From an uncultured Clostridia bacterium (GTDB lineage: Bacteria > Bacillota > Clostridia > Peptostreptococcales > Anaerovoracaceae): a stretch of DNA of 34,836 nt. A program made the translations under genes and the position numbers. Shown piece by piece: positions 1 through 8,411 of the stretch (positions within the stretch are counted from its first letter, which is position 1; each line of letters begins with the position of its first letter). The notes beneath the pieces were generated by a model, which was not told the origin of the DNA, searched no databases, and saw only the letters and a program-made list of their open reading frames with translations. The stretch covers positions 1-34,836 of the forward strand of contig CAKQUI010000007.1 in NCBI GenBank assembly GCA_934277495.1, read 5' to 3'.

Positions 1-125
1 GCTATGAAAGTAACACCTTTCATACCGCTGTCTATCATTCTATTAACTGCGTTACATCCGCCGCCGCCAACACCTATGACTTTTATTTCCTGCAGCGTAG
101 AGTCATTTATCTCAAATTGTAACAT
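1..125 (-). CDS. ftsZ: Cell division protein FtsZ, N-terminal fragment (runs off window)
   Basis: Only the first 41 codons are present, reading leftward from the ATG at 123-125. The peptide begins [20 protein letters not shown] and continues into the glycine-rich [12 protein letters not shown] segment that forms the start of the FtsZ nucleotide-binding fold. FtsZ is the tubulin-like GTPase that polymerises into the Z ring at midcell. A GGGAGG ribosome site lies about 9 nt upstream. It is the last gene of the dcw cluster seen here, directly after ftsQ. No ftsA lies between them. Identification is secure although the GTPase signature GGGTGTG is outside the window. Confidence 0.95.
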   Translation of the reverse strand, partial: MLQFEINDSTLQEIKVIGVGGGGCNAVNRMIDSGMKGVTFI

Positions 126-164
126 CCAGAAGTACCTCCCATGCTTATAATTAACTTATCATAC

Positions 165-205
165 GTTATAATTTGTATTATAACATATAAATTCCAACGA
201 GTACA
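165..205 (-). promoter_or_regulatory. Candidate ftsZ promoter with palindrome over the -10
   Basis: The 82-nt gap between ftsQ and ftsZ holds a perfect TATAAT (minus strand, 177-182) preceded by TGT, so it is an extended -10. A poor -35 (TGTACT, 200-205) lies 17 nt upstream. The -10 is embedded in a perfect 8-bp inverted repeat, GTTATAAT/ATTATAAC with a 4-nt spacer (165-184). This suggests that ftsZ has its own promoter, perhaps under an operator, in addition to read-through from mraZ. The AT-rich context means the palindrome could be chance. Confidence 0.5.
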
Positions 206-207
206 CA

Positions 208-957
208 TTATTTTTCAGGTTCAAAGGAGCAATAATCATTGCTTCCTATGCTCACTGCCCCACGGTCCTTTCCTTTCTGGTACAGATCGTATATCACGGA
301 CTTGAGGGTTTCATTTTTGATGGCGTTCATGAAATTGCTGTACTGGCCCCGGCATCTGAGTTTACTGTATACACAGGCTTCTATCATGCTGCCGTCCATA
401 TCTATGGTTTTGAAGTAAAGATCCCCGTCTTCAGCAGCTTTTATGAGCTTCATCACCTTGCTGTATGCCGAGTTTTCTTTTACTTTTACAGTGTCTCCGA
501 CTGACGCCTCCGTGACTTTGACTCCCGATACAAGAGTTATGTTCCTTGCCTTGCTGCTCACTTCGAGCACCATGCCGCTGTTGTCTGTAACGACGTATTT
601 GCTGCCCATCTTCAGCTGCGCTTTGCCGCTGCGTTCTGTTACTATTATCTCGATCTTGTCCGGGAGTTTTCTCTTCACTTTCACGGATTCTATGTAAAGA
701 TTTTTTTTGATCTTTCTCTGTACCAGCCAGGGATGCGTGTCGAAAATATTGTCACCGGTCTTTATACCCGAAAGCCTGACAATAGCTTCATCCGTGATCT
801 CTTTATTACCGCCTACAGCTATGCCGTTCACATCGAAATAGTCTGTATGCAGCCCTGCATATACTCCTGCAATGACCGCTGCTATGATGATGAACTTCAG
901 CAGATATCTTTTTTTATGTCTTTTTTTCTTTGTTGCAGTTCTTCGTTTCCTTCTCAT
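208..957 (-). CDS. ftsQ: Cell division protein FtsQ/DivIB
   Basis: A bitopic divisome protein of 249 residues from the ATG at 957. The N-terminus is very basic (Arg/Lys-rich, about 20 residues), followed by one membrane segment (KFIIIAAVIAGVYAGL). The extracytoplasmic POTRA domain follows (DYFDVNGIAVGGNKEITDEAIVRLSGI...), then the FtsQ/DivIB beta domain. FtsQ/DivIB scaffolds the FtsL/DivIC/PBP2b complex outside the membrane. A GTG at 975 could add six residues, but it has no ribosome site; the ATG at 957 has GGAGAG about 10 nt upstream. The gene overlaps the end of murA by 44 nt, which suggests translational coupling. Confidence 0.88.
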   Translation of the reverse strand: MRRKRRTATKKKRHKKRYLLKFIIIAAVIAGVYAGLHTDYFDVNGIAVGGNKEITDEAIVRLSGIKTGDNIFDTHPWLVQRKIKKNLYIESVKVKRKLPDKIEIIVTERSGKAQLKMGSKYVVTDNSGMVLEVSSKARNITLVSGVKVTEASVGDTVKVKENSAYSKVMKLIKAAEDGDLYFKTIDMDGSMIEACVYSKLRCRGQYSNFMNAIKNETLKSVIYDLYQKGKDRGAVSIGSNDYCSFEPEK

Positions 958-2203
958 ATTCCTCGATCTCTCCACCCAGCTGTTTTACTTTTGAGACAAG
1001 TCTGCTGTACCCTCTTCTGATATATCCTGTGTTCAGTATATCTGTTGTCCCTTCTGCCATCAGAGCTGCCGATACAAGTGCTACACCTCCTCTGAGGTCC
1101 TCAGCTTCAACGGTCGCTCCATGCAGCAGGCTGTTATCTTTTATTATAACTTCTTTTCGCAGGATTTCAATATCTGCGCCCATTTTTCTGAGCTGTTCGG
1201 TATATCCCAGTCTGTTTTCGAAAATATTTTCTCTTATACGGCTGCCTTTGCCGCATCCGGTAAGAAATGTCACCATCTGGGGCTGCAGATCTGTAGGGAA
1301 TCCCGGAAAAGGTGATGTATCTATATCTGCATATATTCCTGAAAACGACCCCTGCCTGACGCTTACGCCTCCGTTACAGAACATGACATCCATGCCCGCC
1401 TGCTGAAGTATGTCTGTCAGGACCTCAAGATTCCTTTCAGATACGTCTTCGAGGAATATATCTCCGCCTGTACCGAGAGCCATCAGGATATATGTGCCTG
1501 CTTCTATACGGTCTTCGCTGATCCTGTATCTGCAGCCTGTGAGCCTGCGCCGGCCTTCTATTCGTATGGTTCCGGTCCCTGCACCCGTGACACGCCCGCC
1601 GCAGCAGTTGATATATCCCTGCAGATCCGCTATCTCCGGCTCTCTGGCACTGTTCCTGATGATAGTCACGCCTTCTGCTGCAAGTGCAGCCATCATCAGG
1701 TTTTCTGTAGCACCTACACTGGGATAAGGCAGCATGATATCTGTCCCTTTCAGGGCTGCTGCCTCTATGTATATCCTGCCTCCTTCGCTATGTATCACAG
1801 CTCCGAGCTTTCTGAGTCCCTCAAGGTGTATATCTATCGGACGGCTCCCTATCCTGCATCCTCCCGGACTGGTTATCACAGCTTCTCCGCACCTTGCAGC
1901 AAGTGCACCTGCAAGAAAGACGCTTGATCTCATTTCTTTCATGAGCCCATCTGGTATACTGCAGTCTGATATGCCTGAAGCATCCACTGAAACATCCGTG
2001 CCGTCACGACATATCCTGCATCCCAGTGCTTCGAGTATGCTGATCATACTGTCCACATCAGATATCTCAGGACAGTTTTCTATTATGCTTTCTCCTCCCG
2101 CAGCCACAGCAGCTGCAAGCACAGGAAGAGCTGCATTCTTCGATCCTTCCGTCTTTATGCGCCCCGACAGTTTCCTGCCGCCTTTTATCTGATATCTTCC
2201 CAA
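914..2203 (-). CDS. murA: UDP-N-acetylglucosamine 1-carboxyvinyltransferase (MurA)
   Basis: The first committed enzyme of peptidoglycan synthesis: it transfers enolpyruvate from PEP to UDP-GlcNAc in the cytoplasm. The repeated EPSP-synthase-like fold is clear: GGRKLSGRIKTEGSKNAALP at the N-terminus, MRSSVFLAGALAARCG, then the catalytic loop SPGGCRIGSRPID. The loop keeps the cysteine that fosfomycin alkylates. I place the start at the TTG at 2203 (429 residues) because GGAGG sits 7 nt before it; an in-frame ATG at 2227 lies upstream of that site and lacks one of its own. The gene follows murG, replacing the murC/murB often found here. A hairpin covers its ribosome site (separate entry). Confidence 0.93.
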   Translation of the reverse strand: MGRYQIKGGRKLSGRIKTEGSKNAALPVLAAAVAAGGESIIENCPEISDVDSMISILEALGCRICRDGTDVSVDASGISDCSIPDGLMKEMRSSVFLAGALAARCGEAVITSPGGCRIGSRPIDIHLEGLRKLGAVIHSEGGRIYIEAAALKGTDIMLPYPSVGATENLMMAALAAEGVTIIRNSAREPEIADLQGYINCCGGRVTGAGTGTIRIEGRRRLTGCRYRISEDRIEAGTYILMALGTGGDIFLEDVSERNLEVLTDILQQAGMDVMFCNGGVSVRQGSFSGIYADIDTSPFPGFPTDLQPQMVTFLTGCGKGSRIRENIFENRLGYTEQLRKMGADIEILRKEVIIKDNSLLHGATVEAEDLRGGVALVSAALMAEGTTDILNTGYIRRGYSRLVSKVKQLGGEIEEYEKETKNCNKEKKT

Positions 2204-2208
2204 AAAAA

Positions 2209-2243
2209 CACCTCCAAGCATTATCAATAATATGCCGGAGGTG
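2209..2243 (-). promoter_or_regulatory. Hairpin sequestering the murA Shine-Dalgarno
   Basis: In the murG-murA gap the mRNA carries CACCTCC (2243-2237), which is perfectly complementary to GGAGGTG (2215-2209), the murA ribosome site. A second helix GCAT/ATGC stacks inside (2235-2232 with 2221-2218), leaving a 10-nt loop. The anti-SD strand begins only 9 nt after the murG stop codon. A ribosome terminating on murG could therefore open it, which would couple murA translation to murG. The pairing is visible; the coupling is inference. Confidence 0.6.
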
Positions 2244-2252
2244 CATCATCTG

Positions 2253-3359
2253 TTACTTCGATACTGACTCGAATATACGGTCACATATTATGCCTGCTGC
2301 TCTGACAGGTGCGCAGGCTGCACTTTTTTCTGCCATATCCTTCAGTACTTCCGGGTCGTTTTTCAGTTTCAGTATTTCTGAAACCAGTGTTTTCTCATGA
2401 AGATCTTTTTCTTCTATCACGACTGCACCGCCTCTTTGTGCCACTGACATGGCATTGAAGAACTGATGGTTTCCTGTTACCACCGGAGATGGTATGAACA
2501 CAGCAGGTTTACCGCACATGGTTATCTCAGCGATGCTGAGCGCACCGCTGCGGCTTACTACAAGATCAGATGCCATGAGATATTTCGCCATGTCATGTAT
2601 ATATTCTATCAGTGTTATATTGTCTGAAAGCGTGACTCCCCGGTCTTCAAGCTCCTTATGTATGGCATCGTAATAATATCCGCCGGTGGCCATGAATATC
2701 CTGAAATCACTGACACCGTTGAAATTCCCTATCACGTCCATCATTGCCTTGTTTATCTGACCTGCACCCTGGCTGCCTCCGAAAGACAGCAGCACGAAAT
2801 CGTCTTCACGTATACCGAGGCTCTTTCTTGCTTCATCTCTGTTGATGTTGAGGAAATCAGCTCTCACCGGGTTGCCTGACACTATATGCTTGTCGGGATA
2901 TCTGAAATGATCCGAGCCTTCGCCGAATCCCAGGAAAACATTCGTGACCTTCTTCTCCAGCAGCTTGTTTGTCATTCCCGGAACTACATTCTGCTCCTGT
3001 ATGAATGTCGGTATCCCGAGGCGCTGAGCCATCCTGACAACCGGAGCACTGGCGTAACCGCCTGTCCCTACGACTACATCAGGCTTGAATTTTTTAAGTA
3101 TTTTTTTCGACTGAGAGCTGCCCTTTCTGAGCTTCATCAGCACATCTATGTTCTTGAGGAGGTTTTTCCTGTTGAAACCGTCCGTAGTTATGAGTTCGAT
3201 GTCATAACCGTTTTCAGGAACTATAGTCGTTTCCATGCCTATTTCTGCACCTACGAACAGTATCTGTGCGTCTTTATCACGCCGGCGTATTTCATCTGCT
3301 ATAGCGATGGCCGGATAAATATGTCCGCCTGTCCCTCCGCCTGTCATTATAACTTTCAT
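2253..3359 (-). CDS. murG: Lipid II synthase MurG
   Basis: A peripheral membrane GT-B glycosyltransferase that adds GlcNAc from UDP-GlcNAc to undecaprenyl-PP-MurNAc-pentapeptide (lipid I). It opens with the MurG signature GGGTGGHIYPAIAIADEI. The C-terminal half has the donor-binding features LSFGGSQGAGQINKAM and the RSGALSIAEI...GKPAVFIPSP block. Length (368 residues) is normal. I chose the ATG at 3359: AGGAG lies 9 nt upstream, whereas the TTG at 3368 directly abuts that site. The start is 1 nt from the ftsW stop. Confidence 0.95.
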   Translation of the reverse strand: MKVIMTGGGTGGHIYPAIAIADEIRRRDKDAQILFVGAEIGMETTIVPENGYDIELITTDGFNRKNLLKNIDVLMKLRKGSSQSKKILKKFKPDVVVGTGGYASAPVVRMAQRLGIPTFIQEQNVVPGMTNKLLEKKVTNVFLGFGEGSDHFRYPDKHIVSGNPVRADFLNINRDEARKSLGIREDDFVLLSFGGSQGAGQINKAMMDVIGNFNGVSDFRIFMATGGYYYDAIHKELEDRGVTLSDNITLIEYIHDMAKYLMASDLVVSRSGALSIAEITMCGKPAVFIPSPVVTGNHQFFNAMSVAQRGGAVVIEEKDLHEKTLVSEILKLKNDPEVLKDMAEKSAACAPVRAAGIICDRIFESVSK

Positions 3360-3360
3360 T

Positions 3361-4506
3361 TTATTCAACTCCTGTATTTCTTATCTCATGCCTTGAAATA
3401 TTGATAAGCACACCCACTGAAAACATGAAGATCAGCAGTGCGTTGCCTCCGTAACTGATGAACGGCAGATTTATACCTGTAGGAGGCATCGATGAAGTGA
3501 CTACTGCTATATTCAGTATCACCTGTATCGCCACCATCAGTACTATACCTGAAGCCAGAAGCATCCCGAACTGATCCGGTGCATTCAGCGCTATATGGAT
3601 ACCTCGCCATATGAACAGGCAGTATATCGCCAGGAGCACCATCAGCCCTATGAATCCAAGCTCCTCTCCGATGATAGCGACTATGAAGTCGTTCTGCGGT
3701 TCCGGCAGGTAAAGATTTTTCTGTACGCTTTTACCAAGACCTACTCCTGTCAGTCCGCCTGAACCCAGCGCCAGCAGCGACTGTACTACCTGATACCCGT
3801 CTCCGAGAGGGTCCGCAAAAGGATCCATAAAACTCGTCAGTCTCTTATGCCAGTGTCCGTTGTTGGTCATCAGTATAGCGACTACGCCCAGCGCTCCGGC
3901 ACCTACAGCTCCTATGCAGTATCTCCATTTAAGGCCTGCGACAAGCATCATCGAAAAGATTATGCCGCATACTGTTATAGCGGTCGAAAGGTTCGGCTGC
4001 TTCATTATCAGACCTCCGAACACTGCAGCTACAAGAAGCAGCGGCAGGATGCCTCTGAGAAAGGATCTTATCCTTCTGGTGTCTCTGCTGAGAAACGATG
4101 CTGTGAATACTATGACAGCCAGCTTGGCAAGCTCTCCCGGCATCACAGTCACCGGACCAAGTTTGATCCATCTCGTCGCTCCGTTGGTAGTCACTCCAAG
4201 AGGCGTCATCAGAAGGAGCAGCAGCACAAAAGAGATCCCCAGAGCGATCAATGCGAATCTTGAGTTATATTTCCTGTAATCCACAGTTGCTCCCAGCATC
4301 ATGAATACGAATCCTACCACGATCCACATCCCCTGTTTCAGCAGATAGCTGTACGGGGAACCTGAGTGACTTATCGAATAATAATAGCTTGCGCTGAACA
4401 CCATTATCAGTCCGAACAGCACAAGAATCATCGTGAACAGCACAAGAAGGAAATCGCCTGATTTCAGATTTTCGATCTTTTTCTTTCTCTTTACCCGCTT
4501 TTCCAA
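3361..4506 (-). CDS. ftsW: SEDS peptidoglycan polymerase FtsW
   Basis: A polytopic SEDS-family glycosyltransferase of 381 residues that polymerises lipid II at the septum with its partner class B PBP. The basic N-terminal tail is followed by about ten hydrophobic segments. Family signatures are present: FSASYYYS in TM1, GDGYQVVQSLLALGSGGLTG, PEPQNDFIVAIIGEELGFIG and PTGINLPFISYGGNALL. The SpoVE paralogue is an alternative, but the position between murD and murG in the dcw cluster favours a division role. The start codon is TTG, with GTGGAG unusually close upstream (3 nt), so initiation may be weak or coupled to murD, whose stop is 9 nt away. Confidence 0.92.
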   Translation of the reverse strand: MEKRVKRKKKIENLKSGDFLLVLFTMILVLFGLIMVFSASYYYSISHSGSPYSYLLKQGMWIVVGFVFMMLGATVDYRKYNSRFALIALGISFVLLLLLMTPLGVTTNGATRWIKLGPVTVMPGELAKLAVIVFTASFLSRDTRRIRSFLRGILPLLLVAAVFGGLIMKQPNLSTAITVCGIIFSMMLVAGLKWRYCIGAVGAGALGVVAILMTNNGHWHKRLTSFMDPFADPLGDGYQVVQSLLALGSGGLTGVGLGKSVQKNLYLPEPQNDFIVAIIGEELGFIGLMVLLAIYCLFIWRGIHIALNAPDQFGMLLASGIVLMVAIQVILNIAVVTSSMPPTGINLPFISYGGNALLIFMFSVGVLINISRHEIRNTGVE

Positions 4507-4515
4507 TACTCCACG

Positions 4516-5895
4516 CTACCTTTCCAGTTCATGCACACATGACTTGAAATGTCTGCCTCTCTGTTCAAAGCTGGTATACATATCCCAGCTTGCACATGCC
4601 GGTGACAGCAGTACTACGTCTCCCGGCTCTGCTATCCTGTACGCTTCTCTGACACACGACTCCATATCCTTGAGTATTATCGAATTCGTGAAGCCTGCCT
4701 TTTCTGCGGCTTCTTTTATCTTTGAAGCGGTCTTTCCTATCAGCAGCAGTGCTTTGACCCTGCCGTCAAATGCAGCTACGAATTCGTCAAAAGATGCATT
4801 TTTGTCGTATCCTCCGGCAATCAGGATTATATTTTCTTTCATCGCCTCTATTGCTTTTATCGCTGCATCCGGATTCGTGCCTTTTGAGTCGTTCACGAAT
4901 CTTATGCCATCTATTTCATTGCACAGTTCTATCCTGTGTTCAACGCCTTTGAAAGACCTGAGCGTCTGTGCTATCACCTGTGGATCTATGCCTCCGAAAT
5001 ATGCGATGGCACATGCTGCCAGTGCGTTTTCAAGGTTATGCGATCCCGGGATCTGCAGTTCGTCAGCTCCGCATATCTCTACAGTCTTTCCAGCTTCGTC
5101 TCTGACAGTTATCTTTCCGTCCTTGACAAAAGCTCCGAAATCAAGTTCCTCTTTCCTGCTGAAAGGCACTACCTTCGCTTTGCAGTCGTCTGCCAGCGCC
5201 AGGCATACCTTGTCGTCATAGTTTATCACGCAGTACTGGTCTTCACTCTGGTTTTTGAATATCTGAGCCTTTGCTTCACCATATCTTTCCATTGTTTTGT
5301 GGCGGTCCATATGATCAGGCGTAAGATTGAGTATGGCTGATATCTCCGGCCTGAAATCCCTTGTAGTTTCCAGCTGGAAACTGCTTGTTTCTGTGACGAG
5401 CCAGCTGTCGCTTTCCGCTGACAGTGCCTTTGAAATCACAGCGACGCCTATATTGCCTACAACATAGGTTCTTCTTCCTGACGCCTTGTATATCTCACCT
5501 ACCAGTGTAGTGGTGGTAGTCTTGCCGTTTGTTCCTGTTATAGCTACATAGTTGCCGTTTCCGACCCTGTATGCTATCTCAAGCTCTCCTATTATCTCAG
5601 CGCCTGCAGCTCTGGCCTCTTTTATGAATCCAAGCTCCGGTGAAACTCCGGGACTGAGTATCAGCATATCGAAAGCACTCATATCATCAGGCTGACAGCC
5701 AAGATAGCATGTTACATTTTTATCCCGGAGGAATGCGATCAGCTGAGTGTCTATATCGCCTTCATTCTTGCTGTCCTGGACAGACACGTCTGCTCCCAGC
5801 TTTACCATTGCCTGCACTGCGGCCTTTCCCGAATTGCCCAGACCTATAACGAGTACTTTTTTCCCTTCTATGCTTGTATGTTTTCTGTTTTCCAT
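4516..5895 (-). CDS. murD: UDP-MurNAc-L-alanine:D-glutamate ligase MurD
   Basis: A cytoplasmic ATP-dependent Mur ligase that adds D-Glu to UDP-MurNAc-L-Ala. The N-terminal Rossmann-like domain (VLVIGLGNSGKAAVQAM) binds the UDP moiety. The central domain has the ATP loop GTNGKTTTTTL and the TPDHMDRH motif. The C-terminal domain has NDSKGTNPDAAIKAI and the terminal SPACASWDMYTSFEQRGRHF block typical of MurD. The ATG at 5895 (459 residues) is chosen because AGGAG lies 9 nt upstream; the ATG at 5904 touches that site directly. Confidence 0.95.
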   Translation of the reverse strand: MENRKHTSIEGKKVLVIGLGNSGKAAVQAMVKLGADVSVQDSKNEGDIDTQLIAFLRDKNVTCYLGCQPDDMSAFDMLILSPGVSPELGFIKEARAAGAEIIGELEIAYRVGNGNYVAITGTNGKTTTTTLVGEIYKASGRRTYVVGNIGVAVISKALSAESDSWLVTETSSFQLETTRDFRPEISAILNLTPDHMDRHKTMERYGEAKAQIFKNQSEDQYCVINYDDKVCLALADDCKAKVVPFSRKEELDFGAFVKDGKITVRDEAGKTVEICGADELQIPGSHNLENALAACAIAYFGGIDPQVIAQTLRSFKGVEHRIELCNEIDGIRFVNDSKGTNPDAAIKAIEAMKENIILIAGGYDKNASFDEFVAAFDGRVKALLLIGKTASKIKEAAEKAGFTNSIILKDMESCVREAYRIAEPGDVVLLSPACASWDMYTSFEQRGRHFKSCVHELER

Positions 5896-6007
5896 CTGTA
5901 TCATCTCCTAAACCGTTTATTTCAAATCTGAGCCGCTGTGCAGACATCATACCTCTGCCGGACAGCTCTGATCATAATTCCCATGCCGGCTGCAAAGCCG
6001 TTCGTTT

Positions 6008-6032
6008 CAGTACTTCATTTCCTGAAATACTG
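6008..6032 (-). repeat. Intercistronic hairpin after mraY
   Basis: Four bases after the mraY stop the transcript can form CAGTA/TACTG plus TGAA/TTCA with one C-A mismatch and a 5-nt loop. No U-tract follows, so it is not a classic terminator. It may stabilise the upstream mRNA or set the mraY:murD ratio. The rest of the 141-nt mraY-murD gap shows no gene. This is the longest gap inside the dcw cluster. Confidence 0.45.
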
Positions 6033-6036
6033 GTCA

Positions 6037-7002
6037 CTATATGATAATGAACCCTGCTATGCAGCATAATATCGCAAATATCCAGAACGCTATAACGACC
6101 TGCACTTCTGTATATCCGCATTTTTCAAAGTGGTGATGTATCGGCGCCATCTTGAAAATACGTTTGCCTCCGCTGAGTTTGAAGTATCCTACCTGTATAA
6201 TGACAGAAAGTGCTTCGATCACATAAAGCAGCCCCACTATCGGAAGCATGAGCTCCAGCTTCATGACTATCGCTGCTGCCGCAAGTCCGCCTCCAAGCGC
6301 TAGCGACCCTGTGTCGCCCATAAAGACTCTGGCAGGGTTCCTGTTGAAAACGAGAAATCCCAGGCATGCACCGCAGAGTGCACTGCAGAAAAACGAACCT
6401 GAACATACACCGTATACAAGACCTGCAACTGCAAAGAACAGCGAAATGAACGCAGTGGAACCTGCTGCCAGTCCGTCGAGTCCGTCTGTAAGATTCACAG
6501 CATTAGTCATTGCCAGCATCACGAATACTATGAATGGTATGTACATGATACCGAAATCCACGTTGATATTTGCAAAAGGGATGAATACGAATGTGCTTCC
6601 GTCTGAATATCCTGCCAGATAGACAGCCAGTATCACTGAAAAAATTATCTGAAGTCCGAACTTCTGGTACGCTCTGAGTCCCAGATTGTTTTTCTTTATT
6701 ACTTTCAGATAATCGTCAAAAAATCCGATCAGCCCGAAGCCTGCGAATACAGCTATTATTATTATTACCTCCGAAGCACGGCCTCCGAATATGAAATATC
6801 CTGCTGCACACGCTACAGATGCAGCGATTATTATCGCTATGCCTCCCATGCTCGGCGTACCTGCTTTGGAAAGATGCGACTGCGGACCGTCTTCTCTTAT
6901 ATTCTGTCCTGCCTTGCGCTTCAGGATCGGTATTTCGTATTTCGTTATCAATACTGAGATCAAAAAAGCTATTATGATTATTATTCCTATACTGATATAC
7001 AT
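6037..7002 (-). CDS. mraY: Phospho-MurNAc-pentapeptide translocase MraY
   Basis: An integral membrane enzyme that transfers phospho-MurNAc-pentapeptide from UDP to undecaprenyl phosphate to form lipid I. The 321 residues hold about ten transmembrane segments. Family motifs are GTPSMGGIAII, the Asp pair GFFDDYLKV, NAVNLTDGLDGLAAG, GDTGSLALGG and the cytoplasmic histidine loop MAPIHHHFEKCG. The start has AGGAG about 8 nt upstream, lying within the last codons of murF. Only 2 nt separate it from the murF stop, so the two are co-translated. Confidence 0.96.
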   Translation of the reverse strand: MYISIGIIIIIAFLISVLITKYEIPILKRKAGQNIREDGPQSHLSKAGTPSMGGIAIIIAASVACAAGYFIFGGRASEVIIIIAVFAGFGLIGFFDDYLKVIKKNNLGLRAYQKFGLQIIFSVILAVYLAGYSDGSTFVFIPFANINVDFGIMYIPFIVFVMLAMTNAVNLTDGLDGLAAGSTAFISLFFAVAGLVYGVCSGSFFCSALCGACLGFLVFNRNPARVFMGDTGSLALGGGLAAAAIVMKLELMLPIVGLLYVIEALSVIIQVGYFKLSGGKRIFKMAPIHHHFEKCGYTEVQVVIAFWIFAILCCIAGFIII

Positions 7003-7004
7003 CC

Positions 7005-8405
7005 TTACAACTCCTGATATTCTATAAGTTTTTCCACAATGTCTTCCATTTTCATGCCTCTTGAGCCTTTTACAAGTATGATATCGCCTTTGCCTGCGAA
7101 CTCTCCCAGTCTGGCATAAAATTCTTCTTTAGTGCTGAAATACATCACTTCTGCTCTGCCGCCCTGCGCACCTTCAAAGATCTCACGGGCGTCGCTGCCG
7201 ACTGCAATGATGCGGTCTATATCAAGACCTGCTGCAAATCTGCCGACTTCACGGTGCTGCATCCTGCTTTCATCACCAAGCTCGAACATATCTCCGAGTA
7301 TCGCTGTCCTCTTCGAACCGCTTTTCTCAGGCAGCGGACTGTTTTCAAGCACCTTGAGCGCACTTTTCATCGAGTCCGGACTGGCGTTGTATGTATCGTC
7401 TATCACATCCGCCTGTCTGCCTCTGATATATCTCAGCCTTCTGCCTGTCAGCTCAAGTTTCGAAAGTCCTTTCAGAGCATCCTCTGCACTGACGTCAAGC
7501 AATTCTCCCGCTGCAACAGCAACAGCGCTGTTCACTGCATTATGTTTTCCCGGAACAGGAAGTCTGACATCAAGCGTCTTTCCTTCATGTTCCAGTGTAA
7601 ATTCTATACCCTCGATACCCCTGTCGTCAATATTTGAAATCACATAATCGCAGTCCTTATCTGTACCTGCCGAGACCTGTCTGTAATCACCGGCCGTGGA
7701 CTCTTTTGTGAGCATATCGCTCTTTTCAAAAATAAGTGTGCCGCTTTCAGATATATGACCTGCAAGCTCCATCTTCGCTTTGAAAATGCCCTCTCTGCTA
7801 CCGAGGTTCTCTATATGTGCGACGCCTATATTTGTTATTATCCCTATATCCGGTCTTACTATCCCGGCAAGACGGTCGATTTCGCCATATCCGCTCATTC
7901 CCATCTCAAGGACTACCGCTTCGGTACTGCTGTCGAACTGGAATATCGACAGAGGCAGACCTATGTCGTTGTTGTAATTTTTCATGTTCCGGCCGCATAC
8001 ATACTTCTCGCTGAGTATGTAGTATACCATATCACGCACCGATGTTTTGCCGACGCTGCCTGTGACTGCTACTTTCCTGACATCAAGTTTGTCAAGATAG
8101 TATCCTGCAAGCTCTCCCATGGCGTAGACTGTATCCTCCACCATTATGACAGCTGTGCCTTCTGCACGGGCTTTTTCAAGCCAGGGGCCTTCATGGGACA
8201 CCATAACTGCCGCAGCTTCTGATGATATGACGCTTTCTATATAGTCATGACCGTCGTTTTTTTCTCCGCATACAGCTACGAACAGATCTCCTGCTCCACA
8301 TTCTCTGGAATCATGTCTGACGCCTGTTATCAAAGTTCCTGCATCACCTGACAGGAGCCGTCCCTTCGCAGCATGCAATATTTCGTTTACTGATATCTTA
8401 TCCAT
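7005..8405 (-). CDS. murF: UDP-MurNAc-tripeptide:D-Ala-D-Ala ligase MurF
   Basis: A Mur ligase of 466 residues that adds D-Ala-D-Ala to the UDP-MurNAc-tripeptide, completing the pentapeptide. Seen motifs are the N-terminal DSRECGAGDLFVAVCGEKNDGH substrate domain, the ATP loop TGSVGKTSVRDM, the NYNNDIGLPLS segment and the C-terminal DDTYNASPDSM and GDMFELG blocks, all characteristic of MurF rather than MurE. It starts 6 nt after the penicillin-binding protein gene. The murE gene that usually sits between them is absent. The ribosome site is poor (TAGAG), so coupling to the upstream gene is likely. Confidence 0.95.
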   Translation of the reverse strand: MDKISVNEILHAAKGRLLSGDAGTLITGVRHDSRECGAGDLFVAVCGEKNDGHDYIESVISSEAAAVMVSHEGPWLEKARAEGTAVIMVEDTVYAMGELAGYYLDKLDVRKVAVTGSVGKTSVRDMVYYILSEKYVCGRNMKNYNNDIGLPLSIFQFDSSTEAVVLEMGMSGYGEIDRLAGIVRPDIGIITNIGVAHIENLGSREGIFKAKMELAGHISESGTLIFEKSDMLTKESTAGDYRQVSAGTDKDCDYVISNIDDRGIEGIEFTLEHEGKTLDVRLPVPGKHNAVNSAVAVAAGELLDVSAEDALKGLSKLELTGRRLRYIRGRQADVIDDTYNASPDSMKSALKVLENSPLPEKSGSKRTAILGDMFELGDESRMQHREVGRFAAGLDIDRIIAVGSDAREIFEGAQGGRAEVMYFSTKEEFYARLGEFAGKGDIILVKGSRGMKMEDIVEKLIEYQEL

Positions 8406-8411
8406 TATGCT

